64,000 bases of DNA, taken from Cyclobacteriaceae bacterium (lineage in GTDB: Bacteria; Bacteroidota; Bacteroidia; Cytophagales; Cyclobacteriaceae). The notes below the pieces were generated by a model. It saw nothing but the letters and a program-made list of their open reading frames with translations, searched no databases and had not been told where the DNA came from. Of this stretch, positions 18,536 to 26,813 are shown one piece after another (position 1 is the first letter of the stretch; the number at the start of each line of letters is the position of its first letter). The stretch spans positions 310,001 to 374,000 of the forward strand of contig JAFIEV010000017.1 in NCBI GenBank assembly GCA_020832305.1, given 5' to 3'. Position numbers and translations under genes: made by a program.

Positions 18536-18958
18536 ATGAGACACACAAAAAATCCAACTCAAATTCTTTCAGCTTACGGAATGCGTCATACCGGATGCAG
18601 GAGTCAGATTCTGGAGCAATTTATCTATCATGATTTTGCATTATCGCATAACTACATAGAAAGCCATATCGATTCGAAATACGACCGGGTTACCATATAC
18701 AGAAACCTTAAGGCCTTTCTTGATAAAGGAGTAATACATAAGGTGCTCGATGATGAGGGGGGCATCAAATATGCTTTATGTAATGATGCTTGCACAGAAC
18801 ATGATCATCATCACAATCATGTGCATTTTAAATGTGAAAAATGTGGTAAGACCATCTGCATAGATAGCCTTAAAATACCTGAAATAAGCCTTCCGGCTAA
18901 TTTTGAAGCGAAAGAGCTTAATTTGCTCATACAGGGAACCTGTGATGAATGTACATGA
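18536..18958 (+). CDS. Fur-family metal-responsive repressor, Zur/PerR-like
   Basis: 140 residues from ATG 18536, chosen because a promoter overlaps the longer frame. A winged-helix DNA-binding domain comes first (KYDRVTIYRNLKAF is the recognition helix, about 48-61), then the dimerisation domain with a His-rich sensor segment EHDHHHNHVHF (88-98) and two complete structural zinc pairs, CEKC (100-103) and CDEC (136-139). It represses genes when metal-loaded. Zn2+ sensing (Zur) is suggested by the COG0523 metallochaperone gene 1 kb downstream, but Fe or peroxide sensing is not excluded. It converges on a second fur-like gene with 6 bases between stops. Confidence 0.85.
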   Translation: MRHTKNPTQILSAYGMRHTGCRSQILEQFIYHDFALSHNYIESHIDSKYDRVTIYRNLKAFLDKGVIHKVLDDEGGIKYALCNDACTEHDHHHNHVHFKCEKCGKTICIDSLKIPEISLPANFEAKELNLLIQGTCDECT

Positions 18959-18964
18959 TGCGGC

Positions 18965-19438
18965 TTATTTTGAATCCGAATCATTTACATGCCCGAAAAA
19001 ATATAAAGTGTGGCTTGTAACGGTAAAATTAAAAGTTTCTTCTACTAACTCTTGTATCTGCTGAATTCTGGGATCACAAAACTCAAAAATCTGATCTGTA
19101 TTAGTACAAATTACATGGTCATGTTGCCGATACCCATGAGATTTTTCGTACAACGATAAATTTTTACCAAACTGATGTTTTTTTACAAGTTCACATTCCA
19201 GCAATAAATCCAATGTATTGTAAACAGTTGCCCTGCTTACTCTGTAGTTTTTGTTTTTCATATTGATATACAGGGATTCCACATCAAAATGTCCTGTATT
19301 GCTGTAAATCTCTTCCAGAATGGCAAATCTTTCAGGAGTCTTTCTCAATTGTTTTTTTTCGAGATAGTCTGTAAACAACCTCTTGATCATTTCAAATTTC
19401 TCAGGATCCAGTCTAATTTCTTTTTGCAGGTTTTGCAT
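18965..19438 (-). CDS. Fur-family transcriptional regulator lacking the CxxC zinc pairs
   Basis: 157 residues. The winged-helix domain is typical (RKTPERFAILEEIY, then YRVSRATVYNTLDLL as recognition helix, about 65-79). In the dimerisation domain the metal ligands HDH (106-108) are kept, but the usual CxxC reads CTNT (111-114), the second Cys being lost, and the C-terminal CxxC is absent because the protein ends LYFFGHVNDSDSK. A single Cys121 remains in EFCDPRIQQIQ. It may be an iron-type Fur without structural zinc or a functionally altered paralogue. Confidence 0.85.
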   Translation of the reverse strand: MQNLQKEIRLDPEKFEMIKRLFTDYLEKKQLRKTPERFAILEEIYSNTGHFDVESLYINMKNKNYRVSRATVYNTLDLLLECELVKKHQFGKNLSLYEKSHGYRQHDHVICTNTDQIFEFCDPRIQQIQELVEETFNFTVTSHTLYFFGHVNDSDSK

Positions 19439-19612
19439 GTTTATACCACCTTTGGGAATAAAATTAATTACATTTCAAGTAAGGCCAAACGTATTACCTA
19501 TATATAAAGATACTTTATTTCAGACAACTTGTTTCGATTTTCGTTTATATTGTAAAAATCAAATCAATTATTTTTTAGCATTTTAAAAGACATATACAAA
19601 AGTATACAAATA

Positions 19613-19888
19613 TTGAGAAAAATTGTAATACACTTAATTCGCGGAACGCTAATCGCCCTGGTTCGCTTTTATCAGTTGAGTATTTCTCCCTTGTTTCCTG
19701 CTTCATGCCGGTTTACGCCGACATGTTCGCAATTTATGATAGAAGCCATAAGAATATATGGTCCGTTTCATGGTTTTTGGATGGGTTTGAAAAGACTGAG
19801 CAAATGTCATCCATGGGGAAGCAGCGGTTATGATCCTGTACCACACCTGCCGAATAAGACCAATGAAAATTGCTGTGAGAAACCATAA
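19613..19888 (+). CDS. yidD: YidD family membrane-protein insertion efficiency factor
   Basis: 91 residues with a TTG start. The amphipathic N-terminal helix is followed by the YidD signature [21 protein letters not shown] and its paired cysteines, then the conserved G[23 protein letters not shown] block. It sits at the cytoplasmic face of the inner membrane and assists YidC/Sec insertion. It is followed after 8-11 bases by the COG0523 gene, so the pair is likely co-transcribed. The link to rpmH/rnpA/yidC seen in other bacteria is missing here. Confidence 0.92.
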   Translation: MRKIVIHLIRGTLIALVRFYQLSISPLFPASCRFTPTCSQFMIEAIRIYGPFHGFWMGLKRLSKCHPWGSSGYDPVPHLPNKTNENCCEKP

Positions 19889-19899
19889 TAGCGAAATTG

Positions 19900-20919
19900 A
19901 TGAATTTACTTGATGCAAAAATACCTGTCACCGTAATTACCGGCTTTTTGGGAGCCGGAAAAACCACTTTTATCAATCAACTGATTAAAAAATATCCTGA
20001 TAAGCGATTTGCCATCATTGAAAATGAATTTGGGGAAATAAATATAGACCAGGAGCTTGTAATTGATGCAGCGGAGGGTATTTTTGAACTTTCCAACGGG
20101 TGTATATGCTGTACACTCAATCAGGATCTTATCGAATTGTTACATCGCCTGGAAGACCCTAAATATAATTTTAATCATATACTGATAGAAACTACTGGCA
20201 TTGCCGAACCTGATGGTATAGCTTCTGTTTTTTTGAACCTTGAAGGGCGATCGAAATACTTTCTCGATGGTACTGTTTGTCTGATTGATGCAGTGCATGC
20301 ACTCAAAACATTAAATGAAAATCAAACAGCCAGAAAGCAAGTTTCTTTTGCAGATCTCATTTTGATAAATAAGACAGATGCAGCCGATCAGAATGAAGAA
20401 AAATATCTGCTTTCTGAATTGCGTAAGTACAATCATGGAGCCAGAACTGCTAATGTTGCCTTCGCAGATTTTGGAAGCATCGACATTCTTGACATTGGCG
20501 CCTATGATCCTGATCGAGTGGGATTTACCTTGGGTTCTGCAATAAATTACAGACAAAAGCCTTCGCACTTTATGTTAAAGGAATCTGACATCGAGGCACA
20601 TAGTTTCGTGCTGGATCAGGCACTCGATCCCCATAAATTTGAACATTGGGCCAGCGTTGTATTGCATTTGTACAATGCTCAGATTTACAGGATCAAAGGC
20701 ATTTTGTGGCTGGAAGGTGAAGAGAGAAAAGTAATCTTTCAATCGGTTAGAAACTCCACCAAAATTGATATTGGAGAAAAGTGGCATAGCAGCGAAAACA
20801 AAGCCACGCGACTGGTATGCATTGTAAAAAATGTCGAGCGAAAATCTTTGGAAAAAGGGCTAAAGCAATGTGTGTATTTGCCTAAAATTCAATCAAATAA
20901 TATTTTGTCAAGGAAGTGA
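19900..20919 (+). CDS. COG0523 / CobW-family GTPase, putative zinc metallochaperone
   Basis: 339 residues from ATG 19900 (a TTG at 19897 is also in frame). G3E GTPase features: Walker A GFLGAGKT (15-22), the metal-binding CxCC motif NGCICCTL with Cys68, Cys70 and Cys71, the ETTGIAEP switch, and NKTD as the guanine-specificity motif. A CobW C-terminal domain occupies about 225-325. Members bearing CxCC deliver Zn2+ (or Co2+) to client enzymes under scarcity and are often controlled by Zur. The Fur-family genes just upstream fit that role. No His-rich tail is present. Confidence 0.9.
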   Translation: MNLLDAKIPVTVITGFLGAGKTTFINQLIKKYPDKRFAIIENEFGEINIDQELVIDAAEGIFELSNGCICCTLNQDLIELLHRLEDPKYNFNHILIETTGIAEPDGIASVFLNLEGRSKYFLDGTVCLIDAVHALKTLNENQTARKQVSFADLILINKTDAADQNEEKYLLSELRKYNHGARTANVAFADFGSIDILDIGAYDPDRVGFTLGSAINYRQKPSHFMLKESDIEAHSFVLDQALDPHKFEHWASVVLHLYNAQIYRIKGILWLEGEERKVIFQSVRNSTKIDIGEKWHSSENKATRLVCIVKNVERKSLEKGLKQCVYLPKIQSNNILSRK

Positions 20920-20971
20920 ATTTAATTAATATTGATTATGAAAATATTTTGTTGTTAGATAAAAAAAGTGC

Positions 20972-21001
20972 TAAACTTTAATTTGATCAAAGTAAAGTTT
21001 A
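20972..21001. repeat. 30-bp near-perfect palindrome (28 of 30 positions pair)
   Basis: The left arm TAAACTTTA and right arm TAAAGTTTA flank a self-complementary core TTTGATCAAA; only the A at 20981 and the G at 20992 fail to pair. Lies 53 bases after the COG0523 stop and about 140 bases before the next start. It has no U-tract that would make it a typical terminator, so an operator or protein-binding site is likely. Confidence 0.7.
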
Positions 21002-21143
21002 TACATTATTATGATTTTTTAATGAAAATGTCATGAGTAAACATAAAGTCAGTTTTGATATTATTTTAAAAATTGATTTAATTTGGTAGAAAATTAAAGA
21101 CATCAATGCACTTTATTTATAAACCTTTTAAACTATCTCTTGT

Positions 21144-21413
21144 ATGAGCGCAAATTCTAGTGAAAAAATTGAAAAAGCATGTGTAGATGCTCTGGAAAAA
21201 ATCAAAAAATTTGACAATCCTGATTTAAAGGATATTGAATCAAAGCTTGAATGGGTTATCGGAAGCTACAGATTTGACCATAATCCCTCAGGTTTATTTG
21301 AGATTGGTTCAAAAGCACTGGAAATTCTCCTGCAAATTAAAAGTGAGAAGCCCAGGTTGGTGCCTAAAAAACTCATTGAAGATCTTGAAAAGGCCCTGGC
21401 AGCAGAATCTTAA
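21144..21413 (+). CDS. small helical hypothetical protein
   Basis: 89 residues, acidic and lysine-rich, predicted almost all helical, without signal peptide or membrane helix. No cysteine pair or enzyme motif is seen. An internal segment, WVIGSYRFDHNPSGLFEIG, is the only non-helical part and is likely the most conserved. No family recognised. The open frame has normal codon use and stands alone. A 30-bp palindrome lies 143 bases upstream and may control it. Confidence 0.6.
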   Translation: MSANSSEKIEKACVDALEKIKKFDNPDLKDIESKLEWVIGSYRFDHNPSGLFEIGSKALEILLQIKSEKPRLVPKKLIEDLEKALAAES

Positions 21414-21433
21414 ATGTTTTAACCTTTTGTTTA

Positions 21434-21451
21434 TATTCTGATAACAGAATA
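21434..21451. terminator. possible bidirectional terminator hairpin
   Basis: TATTCTG, loop ATAA, CAGAATA: a perfect 7-bp stem in the 47-base gap between two convergent genes. T-rich DNA precedes it, but no long T-run follows on either strand, so strength is doubtful. Confidence 0.4.
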
Positions 21452-21460
21452 ACTATTAAT

Positions 21461-22525
21461 TCAGGTATATTGAACATAATGCTCCCATTTGAGCAATAAT
21501 TGCTCGAGGTCTTCTGGTAAAGGTGCTTCAAAATACATTTTCATTTTAGAAACAGGATGTATAAAACCCAGAGAACCTGCATGTAGGGCTTGTCTGGGAG
21601 CGATTTTAAAGCAATTATCGACGAATGATTTGTATTTGCTGAAAGAAGTGCCTTTTAATATTTTATCGCCACCATAGGTCGCATCATTAAACAATGGGTG
21701 ACCTATATATTTCATATGGGCTCTGATCTGGTGTGTTCTTCCTGTCTCAAGTTTACATTGAATCCAGGAGACATATCTGAGTTCTTTCAGGGTCCGGTAA
21801 TGCGTAATGGCATGTTTTCCAAAACTGCCATCAGGAAAGGCAGCTGTTACTTTACGATCCTTCAGGCTTCGACCCAGGTGTACATCAATGGTTCCATCTG
21901 GAGGTTCGGGTATTCCCCAAACAAGCGCAAAATAGGTGCGGTCTATGCTATGGTCAAAGAATTGTTTGGCCAGGCCAGACATTGCTTTATCTGTCTTGGC
22001 AATAACCAGTAATCCGGAGGTATCTTTATCAATTCTGTGTACCAAACCGGGTCTGCCTTCATTGCCCTTCATTTCGGGCAGAGTATTGAAATGGTAAACC
22101 AATGCGTTTACAAGTGTACCACTCCAGTTGTTATAAGCCGGATGAACTACCATTCCCGCTGGTTTATTTACAACAAGCAAATGTTCATCTTCATACACAA
22201 TGTTGAGCGGAATATTTTCAGGAACTACTTCTGTAACCCTGGGTGGCTCGGGTAATGCAATAAGGATATCATCACCGGGTTTTATTTTGTAGTTGGCCTT
22301 TACAAGGGTTTCATTAACTTTTACAAATCCATTTTTTATGGCTTCCTGTACCTTGTTCCTTGAAACACTGGAAAGCCTGGCCATTAAAAATTTATCAATC
22401 CGCAACGCTTGCTGCCCACCATCCACTTTAATACGGTAATGCTCAAATAGTTCATCACCTTCAAAGTCTTCATTTTTATTTTCCAGATCCTCTTGCATTT
22501 TGCAAAGATAAAAATCATTCTGCAT
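21461..22525 (-). CDS. rluD: 23S rRNA pseudouridine synthase, RluD/RluA family
   Basis: 354 residues. An S4 RNA-binding domain (about 35-95, ALRIDKFLMARLSSVSRNKVQEAIKNG) is followed by the RluA-type catalytic domain. The active-site motif reads GLVHRIDKDTSGLLVIAKT, with the catalytic Asp in HRID; later GRTHQIRAHMKYIGHPLFND is the second family block. It isomerises uridines in helix 69 of 23S rRNA if it is a true RluD. An in-frame ATG at 22498 is an alternative start that would remove a non-conserved nine-residue extension. Divergent from the next gene with only 21 bases between. Confidence 0.92.
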   Translation of the reverse strand: MQNDFYLCKMQEDLENKNEDFEGDELFEHYRIKVDGGQQALRIDKFLMARLSSVSRNKVQEAIKNGFVKVNETLVKANYKIKPGDDILIALPEPPRVTEVVPENIPLNIVYEDEHLLVVNKPAGMVVHPAYNNWSGTLVNALVYHFNTLPEMKGNEGRPGLVHRIDKDTSGLLVIAKTDKAMSGLAKQFFDHSIDRTYFALVWGIPEPPDGTIDVHLGRSLKDRKVTAAFPDGSFGKHAITHYRTLKELRYVSWIQCKLETGRTHQIRAHMKYIGHPLFNDATYGGDKILKGTSFSKYKSFVDNCFKIAPRQALHAGSLGFIHPVSKMKMYFEAPLPEDLEQLLLKWEHYVQYT

Positions 22526-22546
22526 CTTTAATCTTTTAGTGACGAA

Positions 22547-23497
22547 ATGGCAGTAGATCTGAACTATTTAAATTTTTATTTCAGTACTCATAGCAAGCCG
22601 GAAGTACAAGTAATAAATATTCCGGAGATCAAAGAGAAGGGGGTAAGCTGGCTTGTGCTACGAGACGATCTTAACGACATTTTGATGTCTGGTAATAAAA
22701 GACGCAAATTGAAATACAACCTGCTTGAGGCTGCCGGCAAAAATTTTGACACATTACTCACTTTTGGAGGAGCGTACTCTAACCATATTTATGCAGTGGC
22801 TGCAGCCGCCAGACACTTTGGGTTTAAATCGGTTGGAATTATCAGAGGAGAAATCCTCGATCCCCTCAACCCCACTTTACATTTTGCTAAGGAATCGGGT
22901 ATGCACTTATTATCCCTCACGAGAAAGGATTATAATAATCGTAATTCTGCCATATTAATTGATGAGTGGGCGGAGAAGTTTGGCCCATTTTATATGATTC
23001 CAGATGGAGGTACAAATTTGGCTGCATTACAAGGTACATCAGAACTGGCTCAATGCATTGATGAAAATGTCGATTATATTACCTGTTGTTGTGGCACCGG
23101 AGGAACCCTCTCCGGACTTATTAGCGGATTAAATGGTCGGGCAAAAATATTGGGCTTTCCGGTATTAAAAGGAGGGGATTTTTTAAAAGGTATAATTTTT
23201 GACCTGCTTGGGAATTATCAGAAAAATGTGCCTGAAAACTGGCAATTGATTTCAGATTACCATTTCGGTGGTTATGCCAGGTACAGACCTGAACTTATCA
23301 GGTTTATGAACGATTTCTACAGACAGACATCCATTCCGACTGACCCTGTATATACGGGAAAAATGTTTTACGGTGTTTATCAAATGATCCTCTCGGGCTA
23401 TTTTAAAAAAGGTAGCCGGGTTTTAAGCATACACAGCGGTGGCTTGCAAGGTCTTGATGGTTTTAAACAACGTCATGGCAGACTCCTGGAATATTAA
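22547..23497 (+). CDS. D-cysteine desulfhydrase / ACC deaminase family PLP enzyme
   Basis: 316 residues of a fold-type II PLP enzyme. The cofactor lysine is in the motif SGNKRRKLKY (48-57), Lys51 aligning with the Schiff-base lysine of ACC deaminase. TFGGAYSNHIYAVAAAARHFG is the substrate-carboxylate loop and CCCGTGGTLSGLISG the phosphate-binding loop. Length and motifs suit either D-cysteine desulfhydrase (D-cysteine to pyruvate, H2S and ammonia) or ACC deaminase, which cannot be separated by eye; the Bacteroidota homologues are usually called D-cysteine desulfhydrase-like. It converges with the carotenoid desaturase gene, with 8 bases between stops. Confidence 0.85.
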   Translation: MAVDLNYLNFYFSTHSKPEVQVINIPEIKEKGVSWLVLRDDLNDILMSGNKRRKLKYNLLEAAGKNFDTLLTFGGAYSNHIYAVAAAARHFGFKSVGIIRGEILDPLNPTLHFAKESGMHLLSLTRKDYNNRNSAILIDEWAEKFGPFYMIPDGGTNLAALQGTSELAQCIDENVDYITCCCGTGGTLSGLISGLNGRAKILGFPVLKGGDFLKGIIFDLLGNYQKNVPENWQLISDYHFGGYARYRPELIRFMNDFYRQTSIPTDPVYTGKMFYGVYQMILSGYFKKGSRVLSIHSGGLQGLDGFKQRHGRLLEY

Positions 23498-23505
23498 TCG
23501 ACCAT

Positions 23506-24984
23506 CTACAAAGAGAAATCATCTGCAATTATTTCATCTGCAATTTTCGCTGAAGATAAACATAAAGGAATGCCACCACCCGGGTGTACACTTCCTCCGC
23601 AAAAATAAAGTCCTTTAATTTTTTTTGAATAATTTGAATGCCTTAGAAAAGCAGCGTATTTATTATTGGAGCTGTTACCATATAAAGCACCTTGGGCTGA
23701 GGACGTCCTGGATTCAATTGTACGGGGTTCCAGTATTTCTTCACAGACAATCATAGGCTCAATATTTTTTCCTAGCATTCTGCTTATTTTTTTAATGATA
23801 TTTGCCCGTGCCTCTGCTATCAGCCTGTCCCAATCCTGCCCGGTATTATTGGGCGTATTTATCATGGTAAACCAGTTTTCACAGCCTTCAGGCGCATCTT
23901 CCTGAACATACTTTGAGGTGATGTTAATATATACCGTCGGATCGTGATATAAGCTTTTTTCATCGAAAATGTACCTGAATTCTTCGGGATAACTGGCTGA
24001 GAAAAATATGTTGTGCAAATCCAATTCGGGAAACTGGTTTTTAATGCCCCAGTAAAAAATTAATGCCGAGCTTGATTTAGGTTGATTTAATAATTTTTCC
24101 GGAGGTTTTTGATCTTTGAGCAGTTTTCGGTAGGTATTCACTACATCCATATTGCTCACAGTAATATCGAAATAATGATTTTTTCCTCCGGCTACAAAAC
24201 CCCGGGCCTCGCCCTTTTCATGAATAATACTTTCAACCGGACTCGAAAAATGAAACTTAACTCCCAGGGAGCATGCCAGATCATACATCGATTGAGTAAT
24301 GGTATGCATACCCCCCTTTGGAATAAATGCGCCTATATTAAATTCCAGGTGTGGAATAATACTCATGGTAGCCGGTGTTTTGTAAGGGTCGGAACCATTG
24401 TATGTGGCATATCGGTTAAACATTTGTACCAGTCTTGGATCTTTGAATTGCGCTTTGTTTGCCTGATCGAGGGTGCGGAAAAAGTCGAGCCTTGGCATTC
24501 GGGCGTAAGCTTTAAAAGCAGTGTTATTAAAAAAGGTACCCGCTTTATGAATGGATCGGTACATGAATAAGTCTGCCAGTGTATCGTATAGAAAGGCACT
24601 TTTTTTGAGCGATTTCAAAACTGTTTGGGCATTCTCTCCGGTTTTTTCTTCAACTTCGGCTGCAAACCGGTTCGTGTCTGACCATGCACTTAAACGCAGT
24701 CCATCTTCGTAGAAATAATTACAGTTTACTTCGAGTTTTTCATATTGAAAATGCTCTTCAGGTTTTTTCCCGGCAACTCTGAATAAATCGTCAACCAGAC
24801 CAGGTAAGGTAAACAATGAGGGCCCGGCGTCAAAACGAAAACCATCGATTTCAAACTGACTAAGTTTACCGCCGGGGTAAGAATTGGCTTCAAAAACTTC
24901 TACTTGTAAACCCCTGGATGCGAGCCTGATCGAAGTAGCAAGCCCTGCCACACCCGATCCTATAATTCCTGCTTTTGTTGTCAT
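23506..24984 (-). CDS. CrtI-type carotenoid desaturase (phytoene desaturase or CrtD-like)
   Basis: 492 residues. The FAD-binding dinucleotide motif GIIGSGVAGLATSIRLASRG is at the N-terminus, followed by EANSYPGGKLSQFEIDGFRFDAGPS, both hallmarks of the CrtI family. The C-terminal FAD-binding block GLYFCGGSVHPGGGIPLCLSSAKI is intact. Such enzymes introduce double bonds into phytoene or later carotenoids (for example 3,4-desaturation by CrtD). No phytoene synthase or cyclase gene is adjacent, so the exact step is open. It implies a pigmented organism. Confidence 0.88.
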   Translation of the reverse strand: MTTKAGIIGSGVAGLATSIRLASRGLQVEVFEANSYPGGKLSQFEIDGFRFDAGPSLFTLPGLVDDLFRVAGKKPEEHFQYEKLEVNCNYFYEDGLRLSAWSDTNRFAAEVEEKTGENAQTVLKSLKKSAFLYDTLADLFMYRSIHKAGTFFNNTAFKAYARMPRLDFFRTLDQANKAQFKDPRLVQMFNRYATYNGSDPYKTPATMSIIPHLEFNIGAFIPKGGMHTITQSMYDLACSLGVKFHFSSPVESIIHEKGEARGFVAGGKNHYFDITVSNMDVVNTYRKLLKDQKPPEKLLNQPKSSSALIFYWGIKNQFPELDLHNIFFSASYPEEFRYIFDEKSLYHDPTVYINITSKYVQEDAPEGCENWFTMINTPNNTGQDWDRLIAEARANIIKKISRMLGKNIEPMIVCEEILEPRTIESRTSSAQGALYGNSSNNKYAAFLRHSNYSKKIKGLYFCGGSVHPGGGIPLCLSSAKIADEIIADDFSL

Positions 24985-25257
24985 GCTTACATAAAAATCT
25001 CACCTGTCTTTAATCCCAGACCAGGTATTTGTTTAATTAACAAAAATCAGCTGGTATTGTGCGAGATCAAGACAGAAATTATTTTTAAGACACATGTAAA
25101 GCCTTAATTAGAGTGCGCTGAAAATCGCCTGTCCTGTAGTTTTATTTTATATTAATATCCTGAAAATACATTACTGGGGCAAATTTTTTCAGCAAACTAT
25201 TTAGCGCTTAGCTCCAATCCACCTCTTCCACCTCAGATCTATGTAAGCAATTACAGG

Positions 25258-26595
25258 CTATTGGCCTTCCTTAATCCATGCTTCATTTAAGGCCGCATAA
25301 ACAATGCATTTGCGGTTATCCTCCTGAAAATAGCTGTACGATACATGCAATACTCCATTTTTACCGACAACTATAGCCGGATAATGTGAGCGGTTATTAG
25401 GATCATCAGCTATACTTCTATTCCATGGCCAGGTTTTTCCGTCATCTTCTGAGAGTGAAAGGGTAAGACGGTTTCGTCCTGATTCGGTATCGTTATTGAT
25501 CAGCACCCAATTTCCATTTTCGAGGGTAACAATATCGCAGGAGGTACCGGAGTTATGAAGCTCCGAATCCTGAACTAATGACCAGGTTTTACCCTCATCC
25601 TCAGACCTGCTCATATGTAATCTTTTTGGCGGAAAGCCATTGTCTCGCATATAAGCTACCAGAGAGCCGTCACGGTGTCTTGCAATAGCGGGCTGAATAT
25701 TGCCCCCACCGATCAGGGGAGTACTAAAAGACCAGTTATTACCCCAATCATCGGTAATCGCCATTAGAGATATGCTAAACCCATCTGAATACAGTGGGAT
25801 AATCATTCTGCCTTCTTCACTGATATATGGTTTATTGCGCGTTTGCCAACCCATCCGTCTAAAGTATGGATATCCCATTTCAGAGGCATCGGCAGATCCA
25901 TCCAGTGCCTGAACCCGACCTGCACGCATCATATCTTTACCTTCGGCTTTATCCCTGATGTGTTGTGCGTGCTTTTCCCATCTTTCCAGGTATTCACCTG
26001 ATCCGGGGAGGTTTTTTACATAATCGGTATATTGATCAAGCTGTTCATGCACAGAGGCAACAAAAGGATCATCGGCCTGAATCCCCCTTTCAGTTTTTCC
26101 ACCCGGCTTAACGAGCAAAACATCCTGCCAGGTCCAGGTAGGCGCTCCTTCTGTATTCTCATAATCATCACTTATTAGATATTTTATAAGTGAAGTTTCC
26201 CATTGATTGGCAATGATGGTGATCCACATTAACCAGAGACGGTTTTTACCATCGAGAAAGAGAACGGGATTACAGTCTGGAAATTCCTTGACATCTGCCA
26301 TTAAGAATGGTTCTGACCAGTTATTGGATCCTTTTTTCTTTCGCGCTCCTAACACCCGCACATCATCAGCCCATCTTTCCCCACTGCCCTGAAACCATGC
26401 GACGAGCACATCTCCATTAGGTAACTCTGCCAGGGTGGAACCATGTGCATGTTCATCCTGTACAGGAAAAATAAATTCTTTCTGCAAAAAAGGCCCTTTT
26501 AGTTCCCCGGAAACTTCTTTTTCGACTTGTTTTGAACAGGACAGCAAAAAGAACATGCAAACAACACCACTAAGTTTTATAAAATTTACGTTCAT
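25258..26595 (-). CDS. sialidase-like BNR beta-propeller lipoprotein
   Basis: 445 residues with a lipoprotein signal (lipobox LLSC, Cys20). The mature protein is a six-bladed-propeller type (BNR_2) with Asp-box repeats such as SEDEGKTW, SEDDGKTW and the weaker TDDWGNNW. The opening HAHGSTLAELPNGDVLVAWFQGS matches the same position of the plus-strand paralogue at 26814. Proteins of this plan are annotated as exo-alpha-sialidases, but many act on other sugars; specificity cannot be read here. An insertion at about 165-225 (lysine/acidic helical stretch) is not seen in the paralogue. It is divergent from that paralogue across 218 bases. Confidence 0.82.
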   Translation of the reverse strand: MNVNFIKLSGVVCMFFLLSCSKQVEKEVSGELKGPFLQKEFIFPVQDEHAHGSTLAELPNGDVLVAWFQGSGERWADDVRVLGARKKKGSNNWSEPFLMADVKEFPDCNPVLFLDGKNRLWLMWITIIANQWETSLIKYLISDDYENTEGAPTWTWQDVLLVKPGGKTERGIQADDPFVASVHEQLDQYTDYVKNLPGSGEYLERWEKHAQHIRDKAEGKDMMRAGRVQALDGSADASEMGYPYFRRMGWQTRNKPYISEEGRMIIPLYSDGFSISLMAITDDWGNNWSFSTPLIGGGNIQPAIARHRDGSLVAYMRDNGFPPKRLHMSRSEDEGKTWSLVQDSELHNSGTSCDIVTLENGNWVLINNDTESGRNRLTLSLSEDDGKTWPWNRSIADDPNNRSHYPAIVVGKNGVLHVSYSYFQEDNRKCIVYAALNEAWIKEGQ

Positions 26596-26813
26596 TTTTA
26601 TAGAGTAAGAATAAGGACTAAGATTAATTAAAGGGAGCTCACATAGGCTGTTGCTTTCCCGTATTTTTAAATGTAATACTTAAAACTTAAATTGAAGGGC
26701 TATAATCATAGTAAATTAAGCTTGTTTTTGCGTATTATACTATAACAGGAAATTGCCGGAGGGACCGGGTCACTATCCTGAGCATTATCATAAACCTTTT
26801 TTATTACAGAGAC

